Shown: in pieces, positions 1 through 6,568 of the stretch
Layout: every line of letters begins with the position of its first letter
Position numbering within the stretch: the first letter of the stretch is position 1
Source of the DNA: UBA961 sp041191145
GTDB lineage: Bacteria > Bacteroidota > Ignavibacteria > Kapaibacteriales > UBA961
Assembly: GCA_041191145.1 (NCBI GenBank)
Contig: JBEEPK010000075.1
Location: 1 to 8,644 of the forward strand
Length of the DNA: 8,644 bases
Direction: 5' to 3'
The notes under the pieces: generated by a model
The model's input: only the letters and a program-made list of their open reading frames with translations
What the model was told of the DNA's origin: nothing
Databases searched by the model: none
Position numbers and translations under genes: made by a program

Positions 1-615
1 AAAGGATATTGCAGAAATAGGTGCTGAATAAGGATAGGGTATATCATCGATTGCCCAGCCCGGACCAAATGATTCATTGTCAAAATATCCATGGTCCAGA
101 ATGATATTTCCCTTTATGGATTTTATCCGCAATGAGTCCAGCTTGAGAGCAATATTATCCAAAATCACACTTGGATCCTTCATATACATCAAGCTCATGC
201 TTGGGTCACCTGAAGCCCGGATGATGATGTCGCCATCCAATTCACCGGAATCTTTGATCGTACCATCAATGTATATGCGAGTTGCATAATGAAAATCCGA
301 ACCCAATACTTCCAATCCAGCGGCCGTGGTAAAGAGCTTCAATGTTGAAGCCGGAATCAATAAGATATTGGGATTCTTCTTATAAAAGGTTTCGCCGGTT
401 TCAAGATTGATGACAGAAATACCAATTGACGCATTCGATAATTCGGACACTGAAAGAATGTCTTCCACATCTTCTTGCAGATGCTGAATGGCGAATTGTC
501 CATTTTGTTGTTTTTTCTCAAACTTGATGGAATCAGAACTTTGCTTATTGGATTGAGCAATTGTATTTGAAAATGCAATGAGCATTGCACATATGGAATA
601 CAGAATGGTTCTCAT
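1..615 (-). CDS. dacB: D-alanyl-D-alanine carboxypeptidase/endopeptidase, PBP4 (DacB) type; C-terminus outside window
   Basis: Reading from the ATG at 615 to the window edge gives 205 in-frame codons without a stop. Residues 1-20 form a signal peptide (hydrophobic stretch, likely cleavage after NTIA), so the product should act in the periplasm. Residues 87-99 read IPASTLKLFTTAA, containing the S90-x-x-K93 serine-acylation motif of penicillin-binding proteins. Downstream, GDIIIRASGDPSMS (128-141) and the GYFDNESFGPGWAIDD stretch (176-191) are typical of the family S13/PBP4 domain inserted between the first and second active-site motifs. The known role of the family is trimming or cleaving peptide crosslinks in peptidoglycan. 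The SxN and KTG motifs lie in the missing part (families run to about 450-500 residues), so activity cannot be judged fully. It is the last visible gene of the operon, and its ATG overlaps the preceding stop as ATGA. Family assignment is firm; the exact in vivo activity is inferred. Confidence 0.9.
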   Translation of the reverse strand, partial: MRTILYSICAMLIAFSNTIAQSNKQSSDSIKFEKKQQNGQFAIQHLQEDVEDILSVSELSNASIGISVINLETGETFYKKNPNILLIPASTLKLFTTAAGLEVLGSDFHYATRIYIDGTIKDSGELDGDIIIRASGDPSMSLMYMKDPSVILDNIALKLDSLRIKSIKGNIILDHGYFDNESFGPGWAIDDIPYPYSAPISAISF

Positions 616-1211
616 GCTGTTGTATACTCCGCTATCATATTGCATGCAAATTCATAGGATGACATTGTACCTTCTTCTTGCAAAATGCTCATGGAATCGA
701 GTATCTCTTCCATTGAAATGCCGATATTCAATGAACCTCTTAGATGGGATATGAATTGATGTCTCCATTGACCTAAAGCAAGAATGACAAGATTGATGAG
801 CTCTCTATATTGAATATCTAAACATGGTCTGGATAGTGTTTTACCATAACCGTCAAGTATCATCCAGCGAGCTAGATCGGGTGATATAATTGACATTCTT
901 GACATCATTTTATCAAAGACAGTGGTGTAAATCTCTTTGCACAACAGAGTTCCTCTTTGCTCAAAAAGTTCAAGATTGAATTCTTCTCTTGATTTGTCAA
1001 TTGAACCATAAATGGAATACAAAGCATTGAATCCTTCAATCGAAGCAGGATACCCTGCAAAGAGATGAATCTGTAGTATCGCTTCATACACTTCTTCATG
1101 AGGAATATTACATTCATGCGCTTTTTGAAGATGTATATTCACTCGCTCCATATTATTTGAAGCAAGAGCAATCACGATGCGAAGGAGAAGATTTCTATGT
1201 TGTTCATTCAT
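612..1211 (-). CDS. Two-domain carboxymuconolactone decarboxylase (CMD)-like protein
   Basis: 199 residues. Two similar helical segments are visible. One covers residues 8-66, with H27 in NIHLQKA followed by IPHEEVYEAIL and FAGYPASIEGFNAL. The second covers residues 135-178, with YRELINLVILALGQW, then H156 in SHLRG and ISMEEILDSM. The linker contains YGKTLSRPCLD (122-132), which resembles the sequence before the second domain in tandem CMD proteins. The AhpD-type redox C-x-x-C pair is absent: the four cysteines (34, 91, 130, 190) are isolated. It is therefore closer to the gamma-carboxymuconolactone decarboxylase side of the family than to a peroxidase partner, but no substrate can be named. 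It overlaps rdgB by 8 bp upstream and dacB by 4 bp downstream, so it is probably co-translated with them. The start at 1211 is an ATG with no clear Shine-Dalgarno sequence. Family assignment rests on pattern recognition. Confidence 0.75.
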   Translation of the reverse strand: MNEQHRNLLLRIVIALASNNMERVNIHLQKAHECNIPHEEVYEAILQIHLFAGYPASIEGFNALYSIYGSIDKSREEFNLELFEQRGTLLCKEIYTTVFDKMMSRMSIISPDLARWMILDGYGKTLSRPCLDIQYRELINLVILALGQWRHQFISHLRGSLNIGISMEEILDSMSILQEEGTMSSYEFACNMIAEYTTA

Positions 1212-1818
1212 GAGAATGCTGACCGGATAACAATGCTGATAATGCTGTGCCTAGCTGAATTCCTGCTCTTGCGCGATGACTCATCGCATTTTTCCTCGAA
1301 GAATCCATTTCTGCAAATGTTTGCTCTTCACCATCGGGAATGAAAATGGAATCATAACCAAATCCTTGCTCTCCGGCTTCTTCTTTGCTAATGACTCCTT
1401 CACAAATTCCTTCAGCCGAGAACGATATATCATTAGACATGAAATGGAGAACAGTACGGAATCTGGCCTTGCGATTATCATGAATAGATAATGCATGGAG
1501 AAGTTTTTCTCTATTTGCTGTATCATTCCCATGTTCGCCGGCATATCTTGCACTAATCACACCGGGAGACATATTCAGGGAATATACTTCGAGTCCTGTA
1601 TCATCAGAAATCACAGGCATTTGAGTCATTTCAAAAAGAGCTTTTGCCTTGATCAAAGCATTCTCTTCTAAGGTTGAACCGGTCTCATCTATTTCCGGTG
1701 ATTCATCACCAAAAAAAGCTTTCTGAGAAATGAGCTCAATCGGCAGAGAAAAAGTGGCAAAAATACCCGCCAATTCTTCGATCTTATGGGCATTGTTTGA
1801 GGCGATCAATATCTTCAT
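1204..1818 (-). CDS. rdgB: XTP/dITP pyrophosphatase (RdgB/HAM1 family)
   Basis: 204 residues, the normal length for the family. Members hydrolyse non-canonical purine triphosphates (dITP, XTP, ITP) to monophosphate and pyrophosphate in the cytoplasm, keeping deaminated bases out of DNA and RNA. The conserved motifs are all present: SNNAHKIEEL (7-16) at the N-terminus, with K12 in the nucleotide-binding position; LEENALIKA (50-58); ISDDTGLEV (70-78), with the acidic pair that binds metal and acts in catalysis; SARYAGEHGND (89-99); GFGYDSIF (152-159); and KNAMSHRARA (176-185), the base-recognition segment ending in the S-H-R triad. No key residue seems to be missing. Its ATG overlaps the aminotransferase stop (ATGA, 4 bp), and its stop lies inside the first codons of the CMD-like gene (8 bp overlap). 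This position suggests translational coupling rather than a shared pathway. Confidence 0.95.
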   Translation of the reverse strand: MKILIASNNAHKIEELAGIFATFSLPIELISQKAFFGDESPEIDETGSTLEENALIKAKALFEMTQMPVISDDTGLEVYSLNMSPGVISARYAGEHGNDTANREKLLHALSIHDNRKARFRTVLHFMSNDISFSAEGICEGVISKEEAGEQGFGYDSIFIPDGEEQTFAEMDSSRKNAMSHRARAGIQLGTALSALLSGQHSHE

Positions 1819-2900
1819 GACATGTTTTCCAAAATCTCATGCATTGCATGATTCAATCGTTGTAATTCTGCATCAGTATAAAGCACCATATGTCCTACTC
1901 GAAATACTGTAGATTTCCACTGATCTTGTCCGCCTGCCACTATGATGCCCTTTTGTTTCAAAGATTCAATAATCTTCTCTGATTGATGATGATGCACAAT
2001 ACTCACACCATTTGAATGAAATGCATGATTCATTGTGCAATCTCTCCATTCAGAAATCATAGTGCGAATCTTCTCTGCTTGTTGCATCAATTTGGTTTGA
2101 TACTGTTTATCATGAAGTATCTGAGCACATGAAGAATGTAATGCAGAAAGAATCGGCAGTGGAGGCGTGAAGGCAGGTGTATTATTTCTTGATGCGTAAA
2201 TCAATGTCCGCATATCATGCACCATGCTTCCTTGCACTCTTTTTTGCTCACTATTTTCGAGTATATGTTCTGAAGCTCTTTTACTGAATGCAATGACACA
2301 AGCTCCCGGAGGTGATGCCAATGCTTTTTGAGATGCACTGAATAGACAATCAATACCGAATGATTGCATATTGATATCCTCGAGAATCAAACTACTCACA
2401 GCATCAACAATGATGAAAGTATCAGGTGATTGTGTTTTGATAATGGAACAGAATCGTTCAAGAGGAATGGTAATCCCCGTTGATGTTTCTGTATGCGTAA
2501 TCCAGACAGAGTGAAAGGATTCAGTAGAAAGCATCTGCTCGATCATTTCTTCGGAAAATGACTCACCCCATTCGACTGTAATTGTTCGAACTTCATGTCC
2601 AAATAATCTTCCTAATTCTGTCCATCGTGCAGAAAATCTACCATTGACAAACATGAGAATCTTTGATCTACTTGGAACCATGCCACGCATTATGATTTCA
2701 GCTCCTGTTGTCCCGGAGCCAGGAGCAATCACAATATCATCATCGGTCTTGATTATCGTTCGTAATGAGGCTTTCAACTCTTCATGCACAATCGTGAATT
2801 GCTCAGATTTGTGATAGAGTACTGCATGCATCGCTTGACCCGTTCTATCAGAAATTGGAACAGGTCCGGGAGTGAAATACAATGTATTGGAGTCAAGCAT
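1815..2900 (-). CDS. Class V PLP-dependent aminotransferase (alanine/serine-glyoxylate aminotransferase-like)
   Basis: 361 residues, the usual length for this group. The N-terminus carries YFTPGPVPI (8-16), typical of serine-glyoxylate/alanine-glyoxylate aminotransferases and the related soluble hydrogenase small-subunit family. GSGTTGAE (61-68) is the cofactor phosphate loop. THTETSTG (135-142) and IVDAVSS (164-170) follow, with D166 in the position that contacts the pyridine nitrogen. K192 in SASQKALASPPG is the Schiff-base lysine. FRVGHM (333-338) supplies the C-terminal arginine that normally binds the substrate carboxylate. The true amino donor and acceptor cannot be read from sequence; serine, alanine or phosphoserine are family possibilities. 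It is the first gene of the minus-strand operon with rdgB, the CMD-like gene and dacB. The ATG at 2900 immediately precedes the conserved N-terminus, so the start is credible. No Shine-Dalgarno sequence is visible. Confidence 0.88.
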   Translation of the reverse strand: MLDSNTLYFTPGPVPISDRTGQAMHAVLYHKSEQFTIVHEELKASLRTIIKTDDDIVIAPGSGTTGAEIIMRGMVPSRSKILMFVNGRFSARWTELGRLFGHEVRTITVEWGESFSEEMIEQMLSTESFHSVWITHTETSTGITIPLERFCSIIKTQSPDTFIIVDAVSSLILEDINMQSFGIDCLFSASQKALASPPGACVIAFSKRASEHILENSEQKRVQGSMVHDMRTLIYASRNNTPAFTPPLPILSALHSSCAQILHDKQYQTKLMQQAEKIRTMISEWRDCTMNHAFHSNGVSIVHHHQSEKIIESLKQKGIIVAGGQDQWKSTVFRVGHMVLYTDAELQRLNHAMHEILENMS

Positions 2901-2925
2901 CGGAGTTCATCAAAAGAGTATATTG

Positions 2926-2933
2926 CAAAGTTA
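2926..2933 (-). promoter_or_regulatory. Candidate Bacteroidota-type -7 promoter element for the aminotransferase operon
   Basis: The minus strand reads TAACTTTG, an exact match to TAnnTTTG, the -7 element of the Bacteroidota primary sigma factor. It lies 25 bp upstream of the ATG at 2900, which would leave a leader of roughly 20 nt. No good -33 TTG/TTTG element is visible 19-21 bp further upstream, so the assignment rests on one half of the promoter. The 64-bp gap (2901-2964) must also serve the divergent dehydrogenase gene, for which I find no equally good element. Confidence 0.45.
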
Positions 2934-2964
2934 TCGTTTTGAATTCATTTTAGTGCTTTTCCTC

Positions 2965-3687
2965 ATGCAAATCGAACATTCAGTTGTGCTTATCACCGGT
3001 GCTTCATCTGGCATTGGACTCTCCTTGACAAAACAATTCCTTCAAAAGGGAGCAATTGTCTGTGCCTTTTCACGAAGAGGTGTTCCTGAAGATGTAAAAG
3101 TCCAATTTCCGAATACTCTCATGGATTATACAGGTGATATTGGTAAGGTACAAGATGTGAAAGCCTGTATGGATGCAATCGGCGAAAGATTCGGTTCACT
3201 TAGCATCGTCATTGCGAATGCCGGAATGGCTCACTTTGAGAATCTCGCGGATATGAATGATGAAATTGCTGAGAAGATGGTGTCCACCAATCTTCTTGGG
3301 GTATTCTATACAGTCAAATATGCATTCCAATTATTATCGAATGTTTCAGGGCCGAAAACCATTGTGGGCATACATTCGATAGCCGCAACAACTGTATTCA
3401 ATGGAGCTTCGGTGTATTCGGCTACAAAAGCTGGAACGCTTGCCATGATGCGCTCTTTCAGGGAAGAAGCTCGTTCTCATGGAATCAGTGTGATTGATGT
3501 TTTGCCCGGTGCAACACGCACACCGATTTGGTCAAAAGATATGCTTAGCGATAGAGGAAATGACATGATGGATCCGGATACTATTGCCAAGATTATCATT
3601 TCAGCTCTGGAACAGGGAAGAACCGATGAGGATTCAATCACGCATATTGATGAAATCGTGATCAGACCTTGGACTGGGAACTTATGA
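2965..3687 (+). CDS. Short-chain dehydrogenase/reductase (classical SDR)
   Basis: 240 residues from the ATG at 2965. All classical SDR landmarks are present: the dinucleotide-binding TGASSGIG (11-18), D58 in the GDI segment, NAG (85-87), N109, catalytic S138, and the YSATK motif with Y151 and K155, followed by PGATRTPIW (181-189). These enzymes catalyse NAD(P)H-dependent carbonyl/alcohol interconversion in the cytoplasm. S36-R37-R38 after the second strand suggests NADP(H) preference, but this is inference. The C-terminal RPWTGNL resembles the end of YdfG/3-oxoacyl-reductase-like members. The substrate is unknown. The start at 2965 is chosen because the Rossmann fold begins at residue 6. An in-frame ATG at 2872 would add 31 atypical residues and overlap the divergent aminotransferase. 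The stop overlaps the stop of the convergent glycosyltransferase gene by 6 bp, leaving no room for a terminator. Confidence 0.92.
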   Translation: MQIEHSVVLITGASSGIGLSLTKQFLQKGAIVCAFSRRGVPEDVKVQFPNTLMDYTGDIGKVQDVKACMDAIGERFGSLSIVIANAGMAHFENLADMNDEIAEKMVSTNLLGVFYTVKYAFQLLSNVSGPKTIVGIHSIAATTVFNGASVYSATKAGTLAMMRSFREEARSHGISVIDVLPGATRTPIWSKDMLSDRGNDMMDPDTIAKIIISALEQGRTDEDSITHIDEIVIRPWTGNL

Positions 3688-4812
3688 TTTGTTTGCTTGC
3701 ATGAGCATTTGCGTAGCATGAATCACATCGATAATCTGTATGTCGGCAACAATGCTGGTTGTAGACTCAACACGCACATAGTTCACACGGAATGGACTCC
3801 ATTCTTCAGCAATTGACTTTGGTCTTTGTTGATCCAACAGAATAATCGGACATCCCACACTTGTCGCCAAATGAACAAATCCGGTATCGGGTGACATTGC
3901 GCATCCTGCCATGGATAATACCATGCCTATTTCTTGTAATTCTCTTCCAAATGGATAATGGGAAATGGTAGGAAACTCAGATTGAATCGACTCAATGAGA
4001 GCTTGATCCATTTGCAATCCAAATAAAAGGGGAGTAAAACCATGTTCCAAGAGATAACCTAGATATATCTTGTAGGATTGGATCGGCCATATATTCCTCG
4101 CTTGTCCGACAGATAGATTTACCGCAATGAAATTCTTCTCCTTCAGCCCAAGTTCCTTGATGGTGCTCCGAGCTGATTGTGTATGTTGCTCAAGAGCAGG
4201 CAACCATGGATCTCTTTCTTCATCAGAATAGGTGAGACCAAATGTTTCAACGCCCAGCATGAACATTTTGTCCCACATAGAAATCATCGATGATGCCAAA
4301 GTTGATTGCGCCGAAAAATATGATGCATAGCGCTCTCCGGCATACACAGTACTGCTGATAGTATTCGGTCCTGATAATAATCGTATCAAAATCCCATTTT
4401 TCGATGTGCGGGCAGTATAACAATTGACAATGATGTCAATATCAAGTGAGCGTATTGCTCGAATTTCCTTCAAATGAAGATGGGGAGCCGTAAGAATATT
4501 TGGACTCACCACATGTATATGATCCACGGCATCGCAATATGTGAGAATGGCGCTATTGGATTTGGTGCATACAACATGAATCTCCGCTTCAGGAAAATTC
4601 TTTTTCACGAGACGAAATAATGGCAATGTGGTAATCATATCACCCAATACATCATGCCTCAAAAAAAGAATTTTGCTTCCCGTAACCACAGGGAATGGAT
4701 ACGCTGCCTTTTTAGGTGAAAACACAACTTTTGCAAGTGCATGACCCAGCTTTCTGAAGGGTGTTTCGAGAAGATGTTGTATGTCTTTTCTTGAGACTCT
4801 TCGCTGCTTCAT
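3682..4812 (-). CDS. Glycosyltransferase family 9 (ADP-heptose:LPS heptosyltransferase-like)
   Basis: 376 residues, typical length for GT9. The N-terminal basic stretch (residues 1-35) precedes KILFLRHDVLGDMITTLPLF (47-66), the family's first Rossmann strand with the R-x-D-x-x-G-D pattern. The second domain begins near FIAVNLSVGQARNIWP (228-243) and contains SPDTGFVHLATSVGCPIILL (307-326), the donor-binding signature with D309, G311 and H314. GT9 enzymes transfer heptose or related sugars from nucleotide donors to lipopolysaccharide core or other surface glycans at the cytoplasmic face of the inner membrane. The specific sugar cannot be assigned. It follows the family 2 glycosyltransferase gene with an ATGA overlap (4809-4812), indicating one transcript and a joint role in surface glycan assembly. 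Its 3' end collides tail to tail with the SDR gene. Confidence 0.88.
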   Translation of the reverse strand: MKQRRVSRKDIQHLLETPFRKLGHALAKVVFSPKKAAYPFPVVTGSKILFLRHDVLGDMITTLPLFRLVKKNFPEAEIHVVCTKSNSAILTYCDAVDHIHVVSPNILTAPHLHLKEIRAIRSLDIDIIVNCYTARTSKNGILIRLLSGPNTISSTVYAGERYASYFSAQSTLASSMISMWDKMFMLGVETFGLTYSDEERDPWLPALEQHTQSARSTIKELGLKEKNFIAVNLSVGQARNIWPIQSYKIYLGYLLEHGFTPLLFGLQMDQALIESIQSEFPTISHYPFGRELQEIGMVLSMAGCAMSPDTGFVHLATSVGCPIILLDQQRPKSIAEEWSPFRVNYVRVESTTSIVADIQIIDVIHATQMLMQANKS

Positions 4813-5690
4813 CGCAATATCTCATAATTCCGATATTCAAATATTCTCTTGCCGGTTAATCGCTCAAATGCATCGCATAAAGCAACTGCAAAAGGTCTAG
4901 ATAATCTCCTATTGGAATCAAAATGTTTGGTCCATAATCCATCTTCTTTGATTCTTTCCTGCATGATCTCGGGGTGTGTACCCGTAAACTCTGCAAGTTC
5001 ATAACAGATTGGAAATTCTTCAGATGTTGGCAGATGCTCTTTCAGCCATGCATCATCATGATATAATCTTCCAAATGCAGCTTGCTTTCGGAGATAAGCC
5101 GAAGGATTTCTCACCCAACCATAATGATAGACATGAACAGGAATGTCCAATACTCGCAACTTTCTAAATACAGAATCAGATTCCCTGACTCTGAATCCTT
5201 GTGCATCTTTCCATGAGGTGATCGAACCTGTATTCCTAAATGCTCGAATCTCCTTTCGATACCACTGCCTTCCCATGCCGATATGTGCATAATCACCAAA
5301 AAAATGAAGATACTTGAAAAGCAGTCCTTCAATCTCAGGTCTTTGATTTGCTGCAAGCATGGAAGATTTTAGCAAGGCATAATCATTTTCATGGAGTACT
5401 TCATCAGCTTGTAGATAGATCACCCAATCACCCGTACACTGCTCAAGCGCTATATTTGTTTGTTGAGCAAGGATTCTTCCACCCTCTCGCATCGAATCAT
5501 CCCATATCGTTTCAATGATTTTGATCTTGGGATCATTCAATGATTGCACATATTTCAGTGTGTCATCCTCAGAATTACCAACCGCAATAACCACTTCATC
5601 ACAGATCAAAAGTAAGGACTGAAGCGATTCTTTGACCGGATAACCGAGTAAAAAGCCATTTCTGACAAATGTACAACCACTAATTTTCAT
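4809..5690 (-). CDS. Glycosyltransferase family 2 (GT-A fold)
   Basis: 293 residues from the ATG at 5690. The start is set so that the first strand, KISGCTFVRNG, opens the protein as usual; an upstream in-frame ATG at 5726 would add 12 unrelated residues inside the divergent intergenic region. The nucleotide-sugar domain shows CDEVVIAVGNSEDDT (residues 30-44) and GDWVIYLQADEVLHE (87-101), where QADE stands at the DxD metal-binding position. Further conserved blocks of this GT2 subgroup follow: the HFFGDYAHIG stretch, RQWYRKEIRAFRN, SWKDAQGFR and VYHYGWVRNPSAYLRKQ. The product should transfer a sugar in the cytoplasm during synthesis of lipopolysaccharide, O-antigen or another glycan; donor and acceptor are unknown. 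It is the first gene of a two-gene unit with the GT9 enzyme (4-bp overlap) and diverges from the T9SS cargo gene. No clear Shine-Dalgarno sequence precedes it. Confidence 0.87.
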   Translation of the reverse strand: MKISGCTFVRNGFLLGYPVKESLQSLLLICDEVVIAVGNSEDDTLKYVQSLNDPKIKIIETIWDDSMREGGRILAQQTNIALEQCTGDWVIYLQADEVLHENDYALLKSSMLAANQRPEIEGLLFKYLHFFGDYAHIGMGRQWYRKEIRAFRNTGSITSWKDAQGFRVRESDSVFRKLRVLDIPVHVYHYGWVRNPSAYLRKQAAFGRLYHDDAWLKEHLPTSEEFPICYELAEFTGTHPEIMQERIKEDGLWTKHFDSNRRLSRPFAVALCDAFERLTGKRIFEYRNYEILR

Positions 5691-5709
5691 AGAAAATCCA
5701 AAATTCTTG

Positions 5710-5736
5710 TTGACAAATCTCTGCATTTGTTGTCAA
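5710..5736. promoter_or_regulatory. Operator-like inverted repeat in divergent intergenic region
   Basis: TTGACAA (5710-5716) and its reverse complement TTGTCAA (5730-5736) flank 13 bp, so the half-sites are 20 bp apart, about two helical turns. A second, nested inverted repeat overlaps it: ACAAAT (5713-5718) and ATTTGT (5725-5730). It sits between the start of the GT2 gene (5690) and the -7 element at 5757-5764, within the 106-bp gap shared by the two divergent genes. Binding by a dimeric regulator is inference; 7-bp arms can occur by chance. Confidence 0.35.
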
Positions 5737-5756
5737 TGTATATCAATGAAAAATCA

Positions 5757-5764
5757 TAGTTTTG
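5757..5764 (+). promoter_or_regulatory. Candidate Bacteroidota-type -7 promoter element for the T9SS cargo gene
   Basis: TAGTTTTG matches TAnnTTTG exactly and lies 32 bp upstream of the ATG at 5797, giving an expected leader of about 25 nt. A TTTG (5726-5729) and a TTG (5730-5732) lie upstream but are spaced 27 and 24 bp away, longer than the usual 19-21. The location also argues against the upstream in-frame ATGs at 5707 and 5746 as translation starts, since they would precede the predicted transcript. Confidence 0.5.
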
Positions 5765-5796
5765 TCCAATTCTTATTCACTTATCGATCAATATTC

Positions 5797-6516
5797 ATGA
5801 AAGCATATATTTTCCTACTGTCGCTCGGGCTTTTCGCTTCAACACATTTCATCAAAGCTCAGGAAAGTAGTTATTCTATTTTTCCCGGTACAGTTGACAT
5901 GGCTTGGGATTATACCGAAGACTTGGACATGAAAGCCTATATATCAAGTAGTTCCATGTTGAATCAAGACATTGAATATACAGTTACAGCTCTTGATATT
6001 CCCCAACAATGGCAAGATCTCATCATTACACAATTTTGCGATGTTCAATCTTGCTATGATTTCCGCTGGTTTAAATTGGGTGATAAAAAAGAAATGAAAC
6101 TGTTTGCCAATCAAAAGAATGGGATCTTGAAAGTGGATTTTCTTTTGCCAATGGATACAGTTGTCACAATTCAACCCGGTTCAGCTGAAATTGCTCTTGC
6201 TTTCAACCGAAAAGGGGAAACAAAACAAGATACCCTCAGATTTTTGGTCAATAAGTCAACAACAGGTATCAAAGAATCAAATGATCAAAGCGGAATGAAT
6301 ATCGTTCAAATGCCAAATGAAACTGTTCAAATATCAAGCAGCATTGGTATCTCTGAAATCAAAATATATGATATCACAGGTACAATGCGTGAAATTCATC
6401 ATTGTGGAGATGCGCAACTTGCTGTCATTTCAATGAATGAATTGTCAAAGGGATTATATCTCCTGAGAATCAAGACTAAAGATGGAAATCTTCATTCATC
6501 GACTGTGATTCAATAA
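5797..6516 (+). CDS. Secreted protein with C-terminal T9SS type A sorting domain
   Basis: 239 residues from the ATG at 5797. Residues 1-21 form a signal peptide (MKAYIFLLSLGLFAS core, likely cleavage near IKAQ/ES). The middle (about 25-150) is a beta-rich region without a recognised catalytic motif; C81 and C86 in CDVQSC could form a disulfide. After a linker (about 152-166), the last 70 residues match the T9SS type A sorting-domain pattern: VQISSSIGISEIKIYDITG (177-195), a short turn, then MNELSKGLYLLRIKTKDG (213-230) and a short terminal strand. Such domains direct export across the outer membrane by the type IX system, after which they are often removed. No ligand or enzyme function can be named. 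The gene is a single-gene unit: promoter-like element upstream, strong terminator 20 bp after the stop. The start is chosen for the signal peptide; upstream ATGs at 5707 and 5746 would mask it. Confidence 0.82.
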   Translation: MKAYIFLLSLGLFASTHFIKAQESSYSIFPGTVDMAWDYTEDLDMKAYISSSSMLNQDIEYTVTALDIPQQWQDLIITQFCDVQSCYDFRWFKLGDKKEMKLFANQKNGILKVDFLLPMDTVVTIQPGSAEIALAFNRKGETKQDTLRFLVNKSTTGIKESNDQSGMNIVQMPNETVQISSSIGISEIKIYDITGTMREIHHCGDAQLAVISMNELSKGLYLLRIKTKDGNLHSSTVIQ

Positions 6517-6527
6517 TTGAATGAATC

Positions 6528-6568
6528 AAAAAACAAGCCTCGTCCAATGTGGTCGGGGCTTTTTTTTT
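6528..6568. terminator. Bidirectional rho-independent terminator
   Basis: AAGCCTCG (6535-6542) pairs with CGGGGCTT (6554-6561), giving an 8-bp stem with one G-T pair; the loop can add two C-G pairs after a T-T mismatch. A run of nine T (6560-6568) follows on the plus strand, ending the T9SS gene transcript. On the minus strand the same stem is followed, after one base, by six T (complement of 6528-6533), so it can also stop transcripts from the DHFR-like gene whose stop lies at 6627. The remaining bases up to 6626 hold nothing I recognise. Confidence 0.88.

Noticed and set aside
1837..1851. Perfect 15-bp palindrome (TCATGCATTGCATGA) just upstream of the rdgB start
   Set aside because: It lies inside the aminotransferase coding sequence and arises from the N-H-A-M-H-E codons; ATG/GCA-rich words are common in this window, so it is probably chance.
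2872..2964. Upstream in-frame ATG that would extend the SDR protein by 31 residues
   Set aside because: The added residues lack SDR character, the extension would overlap the divergent aminotransferase coding region, and the Rossmann fold starts properly from the ATG at 2965.
5396..5410. QADE rather than DADE at the GT2 metal-binding position as a sign of an inactive enzyme
   Set aside because: The Q-A-D-E form is, to my recollection, normal for this GT2 subgroup and the second acidic residues are present, so it is not evidence of inactivation.
5710..5715. Perfect TTGACA as a sigma-70 style -35 box
   Set aside because: No acceptable -10 hexamer lies 16-18 bp downstream; the hexamer is better explained as part of the inverted repeat.
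5691..5726. Upstream ATG at 5726 for the GT2 gene
   Set aside because: It adds 12 residues unlike the family and would place the start inside the operator-like repeat; the conserved first strand begins right after the ATG at 5690.
5707..5796. Upstream in-frame ATGs (5707, 5746) for the T9SS cargo gene
   Set aside because: They would bury the signal peptide and both lie upstream of the TAnnTTTG element at 5757-5764.
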